Shown in pieces: positions 9,720-20,002 of a DNA stretch of 64,000 bases. Within the stretch, counting starts at the first letter, position 1. The number at the start of each line of letters is the position of its first letter. A program made the position numbers and the translations under genes. The DNA comes from Rapana venosa (Eukaryota > Mollusca > Gastropoda > Neogastropoda > Muricidae), in assembly GCA_028751875.1 (NCBI GenBank), contig CM054159.1, positions 18,005,942 through 18,069,941 of the forward strand. Reading direction: 5' to 3'. The notes below the pieces were generated by a model, which had not been told where the DNA came from, searched no databases, and was given only the letters and a program-made list of their open reading frames with translations.

Positions 9720-9974
9720 GTGTCATGTGCATTTCCAATAACGCCATGTGAGACTTGGACTGGGTCATTGTGAGCGGTGAGAAAACACGCTGCTGGAGAC
9801 ACGAAACCACAACAGTCATGATCGACCTGTCCGCCACAGATAAAAACAGATCAAGGGGAAGCAACACCTGTCCTTCCACAGCAATCAGAGCTACCTGAGG
9901 GAAACAGGGGGTTTTCTTAATGACATATAGGGAACAATCAATGACTGATGCAATGCTGTTTGATGTGTACGCAT
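9720..9974. other. No gene recognised
   Basis: A minus-strand frame at 9604-9879 overlaps the frame below it and has no recognisable domain. Nothing else is seen. Confidence 0.4.
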
Positions 9975-10022
9975 GTGTGTGTGTCTTCGATTTTACGTCT
10001 GTTCACTTTAAGTGATATTACA
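9975..10022. repeat. Dispersed palindrome-containing repeat, copy 1
   Basis: GTGTCTTCGATTTTACGTCT then GTTCACTTTAAGTGATATTA. The second copy is at 12884-12925, and both follow a (GT)n tract. The core TTCACTTAAAGTGA is an imperfect inverted repeat. Likely the end of an unidentified short mobile element. Confidence 0.6.
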
Positions 10023-10249
10023 CGAAGGAGGTGGGGAAGGGGACATGATGAGATGAGTACTTTAAGAAAAAGAGATACATGTTGGTATTTATGTACATTA
10101 AAAATCTGATTCCAAACCTTATAAACAAACATAATGCTGCAAAAAACATGGCAAAGAAACGCAAATAATAACAACACAGAACAATTGAAACTACTCTAAA
10201 CTTGGTAAACGAACAACTACCAACGAATGTAGCAAAATGGTATCGCGGC

Positions 10250-11612
10250 AGTGAAGGTGGTGTGTTGTTTGTTTAGATGTTGTTTTTTTACAGTCAATGT
10301 ATTATAATTCCTCGGACGTACTTTACAAAAATGAGAATACTGGAGATCACATCAGAGATAATGCTGTCTCACACAATAGCTTTGGATTGGTTAAACTTCG
10401 TGCAGAGACTTATCTTGAAATGTTAGTAGGAACTTTTATAAACCTCGACACTGATATAAAACATGAACATTGGACAGATTTTCACCGCATATTCATTTAT
10501 ATTTATTACAAATTTTGCTCGAAATGCATTTAATTTCAGTTTATGGATTAAAGAAACAATTTTTCTAGTACAAGATTTTTGAAAGCCATACTGAGTGCAA
10601 AGAATGTTCTCAATATCCAGAACAGAACAAGTATGCTGGGGATAGTCAGCCTCTTCCTGTTTCTTTTTTACATGTTTCCAGCAAACATTTTGAAGCAAAG
10701 CATAACTGTCATGAAAAGAAAAGGATTATCTAAAACAGATGAACAGCTAGAATGTTTTGCTGCCTTTTTGGCTGCTTTATCTTCCTTTTCATTGAAATAA
10801 ATACCACAGTGAGATGAAAACCAGCAGAAAGTAACTTGTGAACCCTTCAGAATTAAAAGATGAACCAAAAAATTACTTTCAGTAAAGATGTTTTGCCTAA
10901 CTGTCGACGTTGAGTTACTAAGAGACTGCAATGCAGATTTAGAATCAACGCAGAACAAAATCTGCGGAACAATATTAGGAAAATCTGGCAGAAAGTACAA
11001 AGCCATCACAATAGCAGTGAGTTCAGCAGTAAAGATGGAATGTTTTTTGTCGATATGATAGGACTTTTAAATCTTTAATGCTGGAATTATGAATGATGCC
11101 CCTGTTTCCTTATTTTCAAGAAGGGATCCGTCAGTGTATATCTTAAGATGAGACGGGTATTTATCTTCTAGGTGCACTTTTATATAAGAGCCAAAAATAA
11201 GCCCATTTCCTTCTTTCTTTAAAGAGAATGGTTGATATCAAAATCTGCTTTAAGAAGTTCCCATTTTGGACAAGGTGTTAAAAGAGGTGTGGGTTTTTGT
11301 CAGTCTTTAGGATTGATACTTAACTCTTTGAGGAGATCATAAGTATATGTGCCAATTGTAGCAAGAGAAGATATACTTTTAGCTCTTTTAGGAAAATTTA
11401 TGTCAGATCTAATTGAAATTTGCGATGTAATGTTATTTTCAATTGTTGAACTTCTTAAGATATACTTTGAAACACCTAAGTTACGATAATCATCTAAAAG
11501 TAGTGCTCCTATTTCTCTGTATGTTCCTAAAGAAGATGCCTGAAATGGAACACCCAAAGCAATCCGAAGGCTTTACAATCTAAACTTTGGATTTTGTTCA
11601 TAGATTCTTGGG
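10250..11612 (-). pseudogene. LINE with C-terminal RNase H (I/Jockey-type), 5'-truncated remnant
   Basis: The order on the minus strand: the end of the RT thumb (LGVPFQASSLGTYREIGALL, near 11557-11495); RNase H starting at IYTDGSL (about 11145-11121); AELTAIVMAL near 11030-10990; FCVDSKSALQSL near 10957-10920; SSHCG and EKEDKAAKKA near 10820-10755; and a C-terminal segment KLKLNAFRAKF near 10530. All four acidic residues expected for RNase H catalysis (D in TDGS, E in AELT, D in VDSKS, D in EKED) can be read. RNase H after RT is characteristic of I-group LINEs and absent from the CR1-type elements elsewhere in this window. Frameshifts near 11080 and 11280 split the frame, and the RT core is missing, so this is a dead 3' fragment. 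The upstream break coincides with a GTGGG-rich tract at about 11625-11650. Confidence 0.85.
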
Positions 11613-11676
11613 GGCTTTTGTGTATGTAAGTGTGTGTGTGGGGGGGGGTGGGGTTGTTTTTTATTTAAATTTATTC

Positions 11677-11735
11677 TTTTATATGGAGGATAATGGAATA
11701 AGCACTTATGTGCTTTTTTACATCCAGTCCCCGTG
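11677..11735. repeat. Dispersed short repeat with AAGCAC/GTGCTT palindrome, copy 1
   Basis: GAGGATAATGGAATAAGCAC then TTATGTGCTTTTTTACATCC. A second copy at about 22305-22350 reads GAGGATAAGATAAGCACACA then TGTGCTTTTTTTTCATCC. Both contain an inverted AAGCAC/GTGCTT core. Confidence 0.55.
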
Positions 11736-11739
11736 TATA

Positions 11740-11880
11740 TGCGGCTTTCTAAATTCTGTCATCTGTCCCAACCGGCACACACTGGCCTACTCTTACGAAA
11801 AGCGGAACAGGATTTAACATGTGCGCAAGATGTTCTGCGTTCGCACACGGGGCCTCGGTTTATAGTCTCATCCGAAGGAT
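11740..11880 (-). mobile_element. SINE1 central-domain fragment
   Basis: Reverse complement reads CATCCTTCGGATGAGACTAT, AAACCGAGGCCCCGTGTG, then a stretch ending near TCCTGTTCCGCTTTTCG. It matches the domain in the SINEs at 750-1079 (minus), 1551-1975 and 54039-54527. The head is replaced by the adjoining (GT)n tract. Confidence 0.7.
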
Positions 11881-11891
11881 GTGTGTGTGTG

Positions 11892-11938
<47 letters not shown>

Positions 11939-11949
11939 GTGTGTGTGTG

Positions 11950-11984
<35 letters not shown>
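11880..11984. repeat. (GT)n microsatellite
   Basis: About 105 bp of GT with a few GTTGTG interruptions, abutting the SINE1 fragment. Confidence 0.95.
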
Positions 11985-11986
<2 letters not shown>

Positions 11987-12242
11987 TGGGGAGAGATTTC
12001 AGAGGGATATTTTTTCATGGAGGCCAAAGCCTCATAGGGAACATTGTGTCAGTGGATGAGTCTTGTGAGCAAGGTCACTGACCTGTCCAGAATCGATGTC
12101 CCCTTGCCGAAGCCAAGTTCCCAGATGCTCACTTCCCGCTGTCTGGCTGTACGCTGACCTTGCCCTTCAGAGGGGGTGGGGGGGTGGGGGGGGGAGACAG
12201 ACTGAAATGGAGAGACAGAGAGGGGATGTGCCTGCAAAGCGC

Positions 12243-12245
12243 CTG

Positions 12246-12276
<31 letters not shown>

Positions 12277-12750
12277 TGTGTGTGTGTGTGTGTGTCTGGT
12301 GTGTGTGTGGTGTGTGGTGGTCGTGTGTGTGTGTGTGGTGTTCTGTGTGTCTGTGTGTGCGTGTGTCTGTGTGTGTGTGTCTGTGTGTGTTGTGTGTGTG
12401 TGTGTGTGTCTGTGTGTGTGTGTGTGCGTGTGCTGTGTGTGTGTGTGTGCGTGTGTCTGTGTGTGTGTGTGTCTGTGTGTGTGTGTGTGGTGTGCGTGTG
12501 TGTGTGTGTGCGTGTGTTGTGTGTGTGTGTGTCTGTGTGTCTGTGTGTGTGTGTGTCTGTGTGTGTGTGTTGTGTGTGTCTGTGTGTGTGTGTGTGGTGT
12601 GTCTGTGTGTCTGTTGTGTGTGTGTGTGTGTGTGTGGTGTGTGTGTGTGTGGTGTGTGTGTGGTGCGTTTTGGGGTCTGTTGTGTGTGTGTGTGTGTCTG
12701 TGTGTGTGTGTGTGGTGTGTGTGTGTGAGTGTGTGTGTCTGTGTGTGCGT

Positions 12751-12796
<46 letters not shown>

Positions 12797-12825
12797 TGTG
12801 TGAGTGTGTGTGTCTGTGTGTGCGT

Positions 12826-12865
<40 letters not shown>

Positions 12866-12939
12866 GTCTGTGTGTGTGTGTGTGTCTTCAATTTTACGTC
12901 TGTTCACTTAAAGTGATATTAGACGAAAAAATGTGTGTG

Positions 12940-12982
<43 letters not shown>

Positions 12983-13052
12983 GTGTGTGTGTATATGTGT
13001 GTGTGTGTGGTGTGTGTGTGTGTATCTATTGTGTGTGTGTGTGTGTGTGTGT
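12243..13052. repeat. Long GT-rich complex microsatellite
   Basis: About 640 bp of GT with interspersed CTG, CGT and GGT variants, then the dispersed palindrome repeat (copy 2, 12884-12925), then more GT to 13052. Higher-order repetition is visible: GTGTGAGTGTGTGTGTCTGT recurs at about 12722 and 12800. Long cysteine/valine or threonine/histidine frames through it are artefacts. Confidence 0.93.
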
Positions 13053-13802
13053 CTCAGGGATAATACTAAATATATAATACTCCACCTCACAAAAGTCATG
13101 TTACGAGTGCTGATGAACAGAATGAGAAATAAAATCCTACCTGAGATATATGAAACCCAATTTGGATTTTTGGCAGATAAAGGTACCAGAAATGCCATCT
13201 TTGCCCTGAGGACCCTCATGGAAAGGGCGATTGAGGTACAAAAGGACTTGTACCTCTGCTTCATTGACTATTCTAAGGCATTTGACAAAGTAAGACATTC
13301 CGATCTTTTCGACATTTTACTAAGACATAACTGTGATGGAAAAGATCTTAGAGTGATCAGAAACTTGTACTGGGAACAAGAAGCTGCAATAAGAGTTGAT
13401 AATGACTACAGTGAGTACAGACCGATCTGTAGGGGAGTGAGGCAGGGCTGCGTTTTTTCTCCAGACCTCTTCAATATCTACAGCGAAATGATTCTACGGA
13501 ACATAGAGCAGCATGAAGGTGTCAAAGTAGGAGGTCACAACATAAACAATCTAAGATATGCGAATGACACAGTGCTAATTGCTGACTCGGAGGAAAAACT
13601 ACAAAATATCCTTACAACAGTCACAATCGAAAGTGAAAACAAAGGACTCCAACTGAATGCAAAGAAGACTGAGTGCGTGGTAATCTCAAAACAGTCAGAC
13701 ATGCCTGTATATAACATTTTATGCAAAGGGGAAAGAATAAAACAATTGTGCACCTTTAAATACTTGGGCTTCACAATAACTCCAGACGCCAGATGCACAC
13801 AG

Positions 13803-13807
<5 letters not shown>
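13053..13807 (+). pseudogene. Non-LTR reverse-transcriptase fragment (RTE-like), catalytic Asp changed
   Basis: An uninterrupted frame of about 250 codons covering the RT core: QFGFLADKGTRNAIFALRTL, FIDYSKAFDKVRH (motif A), RGVRQGCVFSPDLFNIYSE (motif B), and motif C reading RYANDTVL at 13557-13568, followed by LNAKKTE and FKYLGFTI. Motif C should be YADD or FADD; the first aspartate codon is AAT, a single G-to-A change, which would inactivate polymerisation. Both ends are cut by microsatellites: GT repeat before 13053 and GA repeat from 13808, with a stop at the junction. No endonuclease or thumb/3' end is present. The family differs from the RTE-like copies at 28, 38.8 and 55 kb. The otherwise open frame suggests it is young or was recently lost. 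Confidence 0.85.
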
Positions 13808-13868
<61 letters not shown>

Positions 13869-13878
13869 AGAGAGAGCT
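13808..13878. repeat. (GA)n microsatellite
   Basis: About 70 bp of GA with one AGAAGA interruption, starting at the last codon of the RT fragment. Confidence 0.97.
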
Positions 13879-14199
13879 CATACACATTAATGTAAAAGAA
13901 ATAATTTCACACATATAATGCTGGTTTAAAGAGCAAGCGCTTCTTGTTCAGAAGTTTGCAATAAACTTGCAGGCATCTTTTGGAGAGGGTGATAAATCTA
14001 GGCCTATTACATTCGTGTTTATAAAGTCCTGTTGTGTTTGACAGAGAGCTGGCTCAGTCTGTGTGCAGAAAGGTTGTCCTTGTCCTCTAGTTCATGGGAA
14101 GAAGGGACACTGTGTTGTCTCCTACACTGCACAGAAATGCTGAGGGGTCAGGGCAAGTGTTCAGCCAACTCTTCTGCCTACACCTACCTGAACCCTGGG
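13879..14199. other. No gene recognised
   Basis: Mixed-composition sequence. A plus-strand frame (14032-14334) runs into the SINE2 copy and has no domain; I do not call it. Confidence 0.4.
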
Positions 14200-14505
14200 C
14201 ACAGGACAGCTCAGTGCTCCCAGTACTCCTATCCCCAAGCTTTGTTAAACAGCTTTGAAGGTGGTTACTTTGTGGACCGGTCACTGTTCCTGCACCTTGG
14301 CTTCAGTACAGTCCCCCAGTTCACCCAGCTGTAAATGGGTAGAGGCCCTCTTAAGGGTCAGGGAAGGTGAAGCAGTGAGGGAGAAGAGAAGGGCACTGCC
14401 CTCAAAATACTGGCTGTAGAGAAGCTGATGTCTCTGGCATCTCCATCCCAAACCATCATTATGTTATGGGAACAACTTTACCCTTCTTTTTTACATTAAC
14501 ATCTG
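14200..14505 (+). mobile_element. SINE2 copy, diverged
   Basis: 14303-14505 aligns by eye with the complete SINE2 at 52261-52552: CTTCAGTACAGTCCCCCAGT, CAGCTGTAAATGGGTA, CTCTTAAGGGTCAGGGAAGG, AAGCAGTGAGGGAGA, and the end ATGTTATGGGAACAACTTTA followed by CCCTTC. The tRNA-like head (about 14205-14300, GCTCAGTGCTCCCAGTACTC onward) is recognisable but more diverged. No target-site duplication was found. Confidence 0.7.
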
Positions 14506-15689
14506 GGATCTCAATGACTTTATGTGGTATACAGTTCGATGCGACATGATACAACACAATGACACATCATACAACACAATGTAATACAATACAATACAAT
14601 ACAATACATTGCAGTACAAATACTGTGCAACGTGATTTAAAACAACACTACACCAGTTCCGAGTCTCTCACTGTGTCTGTGTGATGTACAGAGGGTTGGA
14701 CAGAGTTTGCTGAAAACAGCCTTCACAGAATCTCTGACCGAAAAAGCGACACTCTTGCCACAGGCACTAGGGAAGGGCTGGAATTCTTTTCTTCCGAAAA
14801 TGTGTGGGAGCCATTATGTCTTAACTTAAGATAGTGTAGCAGATTGGCAGATCCGGGTCAAAATGCAAACTGTCCAAACAAGGAGTGACTGACACGGAGA
14901 TAACGGTTTCCCAATGACTATCCCATTACATTCTCATCCCTGACCGCCCTCCTCCCCCTCAGTAGTTGAGATCAGTTTGGAACATGGCTGTGTTTGAGGA
15001 GGGGGGGGGGGGGGGTTCAGAGAGTGGCCCTGCATGAAGGAAACACTGTATACTCTAGGCCAGAGCTGTGAGATTTTCTCAGAATAGACAAGTGCATAAC
15101 TGAATGCGTTGGTTAAGCATCAAATACATGTTGGGTAGGCATCTGCATAAACACCCACTTTGCTATCAAGGTCTGGGCTTTTGCCACAGCCAAATCAGTA
15201 TATAACAATTCTAAGCTTGAAATGACTTCAAATTGTACAAAACAATCTGTAGGATAAAATGTGGCCCACCTTTAATTGCTGGTTAAACGGACAAAAAAAT
15301 CAGGTCGTGTTGAAACAACATTCAGAACAAAACTTCTGTGCAGGAAAGAAAAGACTAGAGATCAAATTTGGAAACAGACAAAGGGAGAGCATGAAGCACT
15401 GTTCTGCTGTGTAAGATAACACAGGCCGTAAACTGAACTGTCTTTAAAGAGCCACAAGTAAGAAAAAGCCACAGAGAGGGAAAGGTGTCAGACAAACTGT
15501 AATGCTTTTGTTGTAAGACACTTTGGCTTACCCGAATGCACCAGTGAAAACTACTGCAGAACAGTGCTCACAGAAACACAATGACCACTTGCTAGATTCA
15601 GAGAGCTAACAGGAAACGTAACTCCAATAGGGCTGTTGTGTTGATCTCCCTTGGAAGACGAGAATTCCAGCGGGAATGCTATCAAACTG
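14506..15689. other. 1.2 kb without recognisable gene
   Basis: Looks like unique sequence. It holds a pentanucleotide ATACA run at about 14583-14611 and a 16-bp G run at 15001-15016. No frame longer than 60 codons with recognisable content. Confidence 0.5.
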
Positions 15690-16215
15690 TTTTTACAGAT
15701 GGCACATTAGATAAGCAGTGCAACTGCCCCCACCCCCACCCCCCACCCAAGCTATATTCTCTATCAAAAAAAGATAAACAAAAACAAACCTCAACAACAC
15801 ACCTGTAATAAATTTTAAAAAATTAAAAAACGCCACGCACGCACGCAGACACACAACAACAACAACAACAACAAAACAAATCAAAACAATACCAAAAAGC
15901 CTTTCAAATAAATACTAAGCAAGAAATAGAAACGTATGATGTTCCATCTTATGACCACATCCACTCTCTCTCCTTTCTCCTTTCTTCTCTGGGTCATTCA
16001 TCCCCAAACACAAGCGACAGCAGACAGACCAGGTACTGGGCGCTGTCACCAGGGAAAGGGTCAGTCCACAAAGACTCCCTAAACAACCCTACCCCTTACA
16101 CACACACACACACACACACACATGCCTGGTCTGTTTGGTTTTGGTTGTTGGTGTAGTTTAGTGTAGCTTTTTTCTTTGCATTAAGCCATCGATTGAAAGA
16201 ATGCAGTCAGGAAAA
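15690..16215. repeat. Fragments of the CAAAGT-tailed element, possibly split
   Basis: 15696-15721 (CAGATGGCACATTAGATAAG then CAGTGC) and 16163-16205 (TTTTTTCTTTGCATTAAGCC then ATCGATTGAAAGAA) match consecutive parts of the repeat at 19857-19997 and 24207-24345, but are separated here by about 440 bp of C-rich and (CAA)n-containing sequence. Either something inserted between them or two fragments lie side by side. Confidence 0.45.
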
Positions 16216-16247
16216 ACAAGCACAACACAAAACTCGCTGTTAACTCT

Positions 16248-16507
16248 AACAACAACAGCAGCAGCAACAACAACAACAACAACAACAACAAAAACGACAA
16301 CAATAACAGCAAACAAAGGAAAAGAGCGATACAATGCAAGAAAAAGCAAACAGATAATTTATCTGGTTATAATATCTGACCACCACCACCTCAGCCAGCC
16401 TATATTTCTATAAAACTCACATGATTAGACCATATAAACTTGGCACTCACTTTAATTGAAATGATTTTAATAACAACTGTTACCCCCCCCCCCCCCCCCC
16501 CCCCCCC
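16248..16507. repeat. (CAA)n tract and 25-bp poly-C
   Basis: Imperfect CAA/CAG repeat at 16248-16312 and a pure C run at 16483-16507. Confidence 0.85.
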
Positions 16508-17149
16508 GCTCTCACACATACTACAGGCCACACTACAATTATTGATTACAAAGACAACCATACAGCCACACCATAAACAGGTGTGAGGCAAACAGAAAGT
16601 GATGGCGCATTAGGCAGGGATAAATTAACCTACAGTCATTTCTTCTTCTTCGTCTTCTTCTTCGTCGTCGTCATCGACGTCGTCCCACCGCTGAGACAGC
16701 AGCCATTGCCGTCTGTCACGTGACCGAAAATGCTGTTAAGTGCCTGATAAGAATGGACCCAGAAGGCAGAAAATACACAAGAAGGAATTGACATGATGAA
16801 AAGGAGTTTTCAGAATGTGAGGGTCTATTCATCCTGCCAGTCAACCCCCTTCACCCCGCATCCTGTCTGGGGGTAGTCATTTCTAAACACAGTCCTGAAA
16901 TGATTTTTTAATAATTTTTTTTAAACTTATTTTTTATTTTAAAAACATGTTCAGTTTCTGTAGAGCGTTTTCCACGAATTAACAAACAAAACCCCCAAAA
17001 GGACAGAAATGTGGGTGGTGTGTGTCAGGACCACACACACTGACCAGAAGAAAGCAAGCCTGTCTTCACAGGGGCAAAGTGCAGATGGGCTAGTTCCCAC
17101 ATTCACCTCTTTTGATGTTGGCAAAGAGGAGGAGAAGAAAGGTCTTCAT
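16508..17149. other. No gene; acidic-coding triplet tract at 16640-16685
   Basis: TTC and GTC triplets (TTCTTCTTCGTCTTCTTCTT then CGTCGTCGTCATCGACGTCG). On the minus strand one frame would encode a run of Asp and Glu after SRDRRQWLLSQRWDD and then stop. This could be the 3' end of an RTE-like element, but the evidence is thin. The rest is unremarkable. Confidence 0.35.
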
Positions 17150-17265
17150 CCAGCCTCAAGACGCAAGTATTTCAAACCTAAGATTCTCCCCTCTTCTTTC
17201 ATCTCATTTCTGTCCCTGCCCTCAATAACCAAGTCCCCCCCCCCATCAGCCTGCCCGAGTGTACA

Positions 17266-17307
<42 letters not shown>

Positions 17308-17493
17308 CGCGCGCGCGCGTGTGTGTTTACATTTGTATTTGTAAAAAAAACCCTGTTAATTGTGCGCGTGTGTGTGTTTACATTTGAATTTGTAAAAATC
17401 TATCATTTGTAACTGGCTGCATGTGAAAGACTAGGATGAATGAAAGCGCTTTGATTTGTTTTTTTGCAAGATATAGCGCTGTATAAATTCCAT

Positions 17494-17537
<44 letters not shown>

Positions 17538-17578
17538 TTGTTGTTGTTATTATTATTATTATTATTATGAAGACCAGG
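17150..17578 (+). mobile_element. LINE-A copy 2, 3' UTR and tail only
   Basis: Starts CAGCCTCAAGACGCAAGTAT, matching the end of ORF2 (CAGCCTCAAAACACACTTAT at 6523). It contains C-rich and (GT)n/(GC)n stretches (17230-17322) and ends in the family tail AAAGCGCTTTGATTTG, GCAAGATATAGCGCTGTATA and (ATT)n at 17496-17568. The pre-tail CTGGCTGCATGTGAAAGACT is shared almost exactly with the minus-strand copy at 44360-45240, so the two belong to one subfamily. Confidence 0.88.
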
Positions 17579-17770
17579 TAGTCAGTCCTGCATCACACTT
17601 CATGTGTACTCTCTGCCATAGGGACTGTCATTCCCGAGTTGGACTGGCCAGCCACACCCAACGCTGTACCAGGATAATACCTACAGTGCAACTCCAGAGT
17701 CTTCCGAGACAGAAGGCTGGCAGCAGCACCAGCACCTCCATCCATCAGTACTTGCAAAGACAATAGCAGA
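17579..17770 (+). pseudogene. C-terminal zinc-finger end of an endonuclease-RT LINE
   Basis: One frame reads FMCTLCHRDCHSRVGLASHT then QRCTR (about 17600-17670). The pattern C-x2-C-x12-H-x4-C is the terminal zinc-finger-like motif that ends many invertebrate endonuclease-reverse transcriptase LINEs. Only this end is present; everything upstream is replaced by the LINE-A tail. It directly abuts the (ATT)n at 17568. Confidence 0.65.
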
Positions 17771-18335
17771 CACCCGCCCCCATGCCCACTTGACTTGTCC
17801 CGAGTTCCACTTACAAGATGCAAAGAAAAACCCATACACACAGAATCATCATTTTCTAACTGCTGATCAAGTTAATGCTGAGTTTTCAAACAGCAGAGTG
17901 AATAGCTTTTTGAGGCCTTAAACAATGAAGCAATATCTCTTCTGCTGTGCACAGTTCCTAATCTTTGGAAGTGTGGTGAGGCTAAGGCAATGTTATCTAT
18001 CCAATGACCTTGTTATGGATAAAGAACGAAATGAAGGAGTGGTCTTGCAAAGGGAAGAACAGCTTAGGTTAAAGGTATTTCTCTATCTAGGAGATGTATG
18101 AAACAAGTTAGCTAGTGACAGAATGCACTTTTCCCAAACCTGACCCATGGCACAGACAATCCAGACTTAGCCTAGATATTGCAACATGACACAATCAAGG
18201 CAAGAAGCAGTAAGTTTTCCATATGGCTAAGATGTGAAGAGAGGGATTCAAAAAGAGGAAATTCCTAGCTCACAATTTCTAGGAGAGTGGGATGCTATTT
18301 AGTCATACTGACAAGCCTCTGGCATCCCCACAGGC
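17771..18335. other. No gene recognised
   Basis: Mixed-composition sequence between LINE tails and a minisatellite; no domain or repeat family recognised. Confidence 0.45.
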
Positions 18336-18800
18336 TCAGACCATACTTGCACAGGTTCAGACCATACTGGCACAGGTTCAGACCATACTGGCACAGGTTC
18401 AGACCATATCAGTACAGGTTCAGACTATACCGGCACAGGTTCAGACCATTCTCGCACAGGTTCAGACCATACTGGAACAGGTTCAGACAATGCTGTCAGG
18501 TTCAGACCATATTGTCACAGGTTCATACTGGCACAGGTTCAGACAATGCTGTCACAGGTTCAGACCATATTGTCACAGGTTCAGACCATATTGTCACAGG
18601 TTCATACTGGTACAGGTTTAGACCATATTGGCACAGGTTCAGACCATACTGTCACAAGTTCATACTGGCACAGGTTCAGACCATACTGGCACAGGTTCAT
18701 ACTGGCACAGGTTCATACTGGCACAGGTTCATACTGGCACAGGTTCATACTGGCACAGGTTCATACTGGCACAGGTTCAGACCATACTGTCACAAATGAA
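18336..18800. repeat. Minisatellite of CACAGGTTCAGACCATACTGG
   Basis: About two dozen units alternating between a 21-bp form (ACAGGTTCAGACCATACTGG plus C) and a shorter form lacking GACCA (CACAGGTTCATACTGG). The internal-deletion pattern parallels the 23/18-bp array at 2313-3372. Confidence 0.93.
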
Positions 18801-18919
18801 AAGTAATGTCAAGGCAAAACAGCTAATGATAAAGAAAAAAATGACACCGCCCCCCCCCCCCCTCACACTTCATCAAGCAAACCAATTAATGCAGGGCGAA
18901 AGGATATTGAACATAGTGT

Positions 18920-19254
18920 TGTTTGTTGACAATTCTTAGCGAGGAAGAGTGCTAAAACCATGTACATTCCTATACCCAATGCATCCTGTTTGTTGACAGT
19001 TCTTAGCGAGGAAGAATGCTAAAACCATGTACATTCCTATACCCAATGCATCCTGTTTGTTGACAGTTCTTAGCGAGGAAGAGTGCTAAAACCATGTACA
19101 TTCCTATACCCAATGCATCCTGTTTGTTGACAGTTCTTAGCGAGGAAGAGTGCTAAAACCATGTACATTCCTATACCCAATGCATCCTGTTTGTTGACAG
19201 TTCTTAGCGAGGAAGAGTGCTAAAACCATGTACATTCCTATACCCAATGCATCC
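18920..19254. repeat. 67-bp minisatellite, exactly five copies
   Basis: Units start at 18920, 18987, 19054, 19121 and 19188, each beginning TGTTTGTTGACARTTCTTAG and ending CCCAATGCATCC; 5 x 67 bp ends at 19254. The related block at 22946 has only about two copies. Confidence 0.95.
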
Positions 19255-19856
19255 TGTTTGGACATCATCATCTCCGAAGTCAAAATGCGTCTGCCTTAAT
19301 GGCGGGCAAAAAGGGTCACACATAGAATGATGCAACATCTCACCACTGGTGAACCTCGGGGCTGAGCTGTAGCGGGCAAGGAAAGAGGCCCCGCCTGATG
19401 GGAGCCACTGCACAGGACGTTGGAGATGTGCTGTAGGTCATCACGTTAGAGATACAACTGCACAGGGAGATGTGCTGTAGGTCATCACGTTAGAGATACA
19501 GCAGCAGCCATCTCTCGGTGAAATAAACTTACATTCAATAAAATATGGTAAAATAAAACAAACTATAGTAAAAATTGAACTAAAAGAAGATAAGACAGAA
19601 TAACATAAAAAGAACTTTTTTTGCTATCGTATTTTTTTACAGGCGTGTTATCTGTCCATCAGGTCATACCTACTAAGAGTTTGCCAAAAGTACCCTATGG
19701 CATAGATTCGGGATTTTATCTCCACGCTCGCACACGTGTGTGTGTGTGTGTGTGTGTGTTTGTGTGTGTGTTGGTGTGTGTGTTGGTGTGTGTATGTGTG
19801 TGTGAAGTGCATGTGTGTGTATGTATGTGTGTGAAGTGCGTGCGTGTGTGTGTGTG
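19255..19856. repeat. Duplicated block, copy 1
   Basis: Non-coding sequence starting TGTTTGGACATCATCATCTC, including CACTGGTGAACCTCGGGGCT and TTATCTGTCCATCAGGTCAT, then (GT)n. It is repeated nearly base for base at about 23078-24206. It carries only two units of the 43-bp repeat (AGATGTGCTGTAGGTCATCA) that is expanded in the other copy. A minus-strand frame of 69 codons (19204-19413) is also present at 23018-23233 but has no known domain. Confidence 0.9.
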
Positions 19857-19997
19857 TGTCAAAGTCAAAGTCAAAGTCAAACTTCTATTTTCAGATGGTA
19901 CATTGAATAAGCAGTGCATTTGCTTTTTTTCATCAAGCCATCTATCTAAAGAAAACAAAGCGAGAAAAAAAGATAATGTATATGCAGACATAGAACA
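19857..19997 (-). mobile_element. 3' end of an element with (TTTGAC)n tail
   Basis: Plus strand begins (CAAAGT)3 CAAACTTCTATTTTCAGATG and continues GGTACATTGAATAAGCAGTG. Read on the minus strand it ends in (TTTGAC)n, a likely 3' tail. The same sequence is at 24207. At 19990-19998 it stops and the ORF1 unit begins. The body family is not identified. Confidence 0.6.
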
Positions 19998-20002
19998 GTA
20001 TA

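Noticed and set aside
12049..13077. Frames of 200-300 codons of Cys/Val or Thr/His
   Set aside because: Translations of GT/CA microsatellite DNA; no other content.
14032..14334. 100-codon plus-strand frame
   Set aside because: Its second half is the SINE2 copy, and the first half has no domain; no supporting start or splice context.
16640..16720. Acidic C-terminal exon (SRDRRQWLLSQRWDD then Asp/Glu run) on the minus strand
   Set aside because: Considered as a host exon, but the run is a triplet repeat and the preceding part is too short to support; may be an RTE-like 3' end.
18920..19254. CRISPR-like array of 67-bp units
   Set aside because: Whole units are identical with no variable spacers, and the context is animal retrotransposon DNA; it is a minisatellite.
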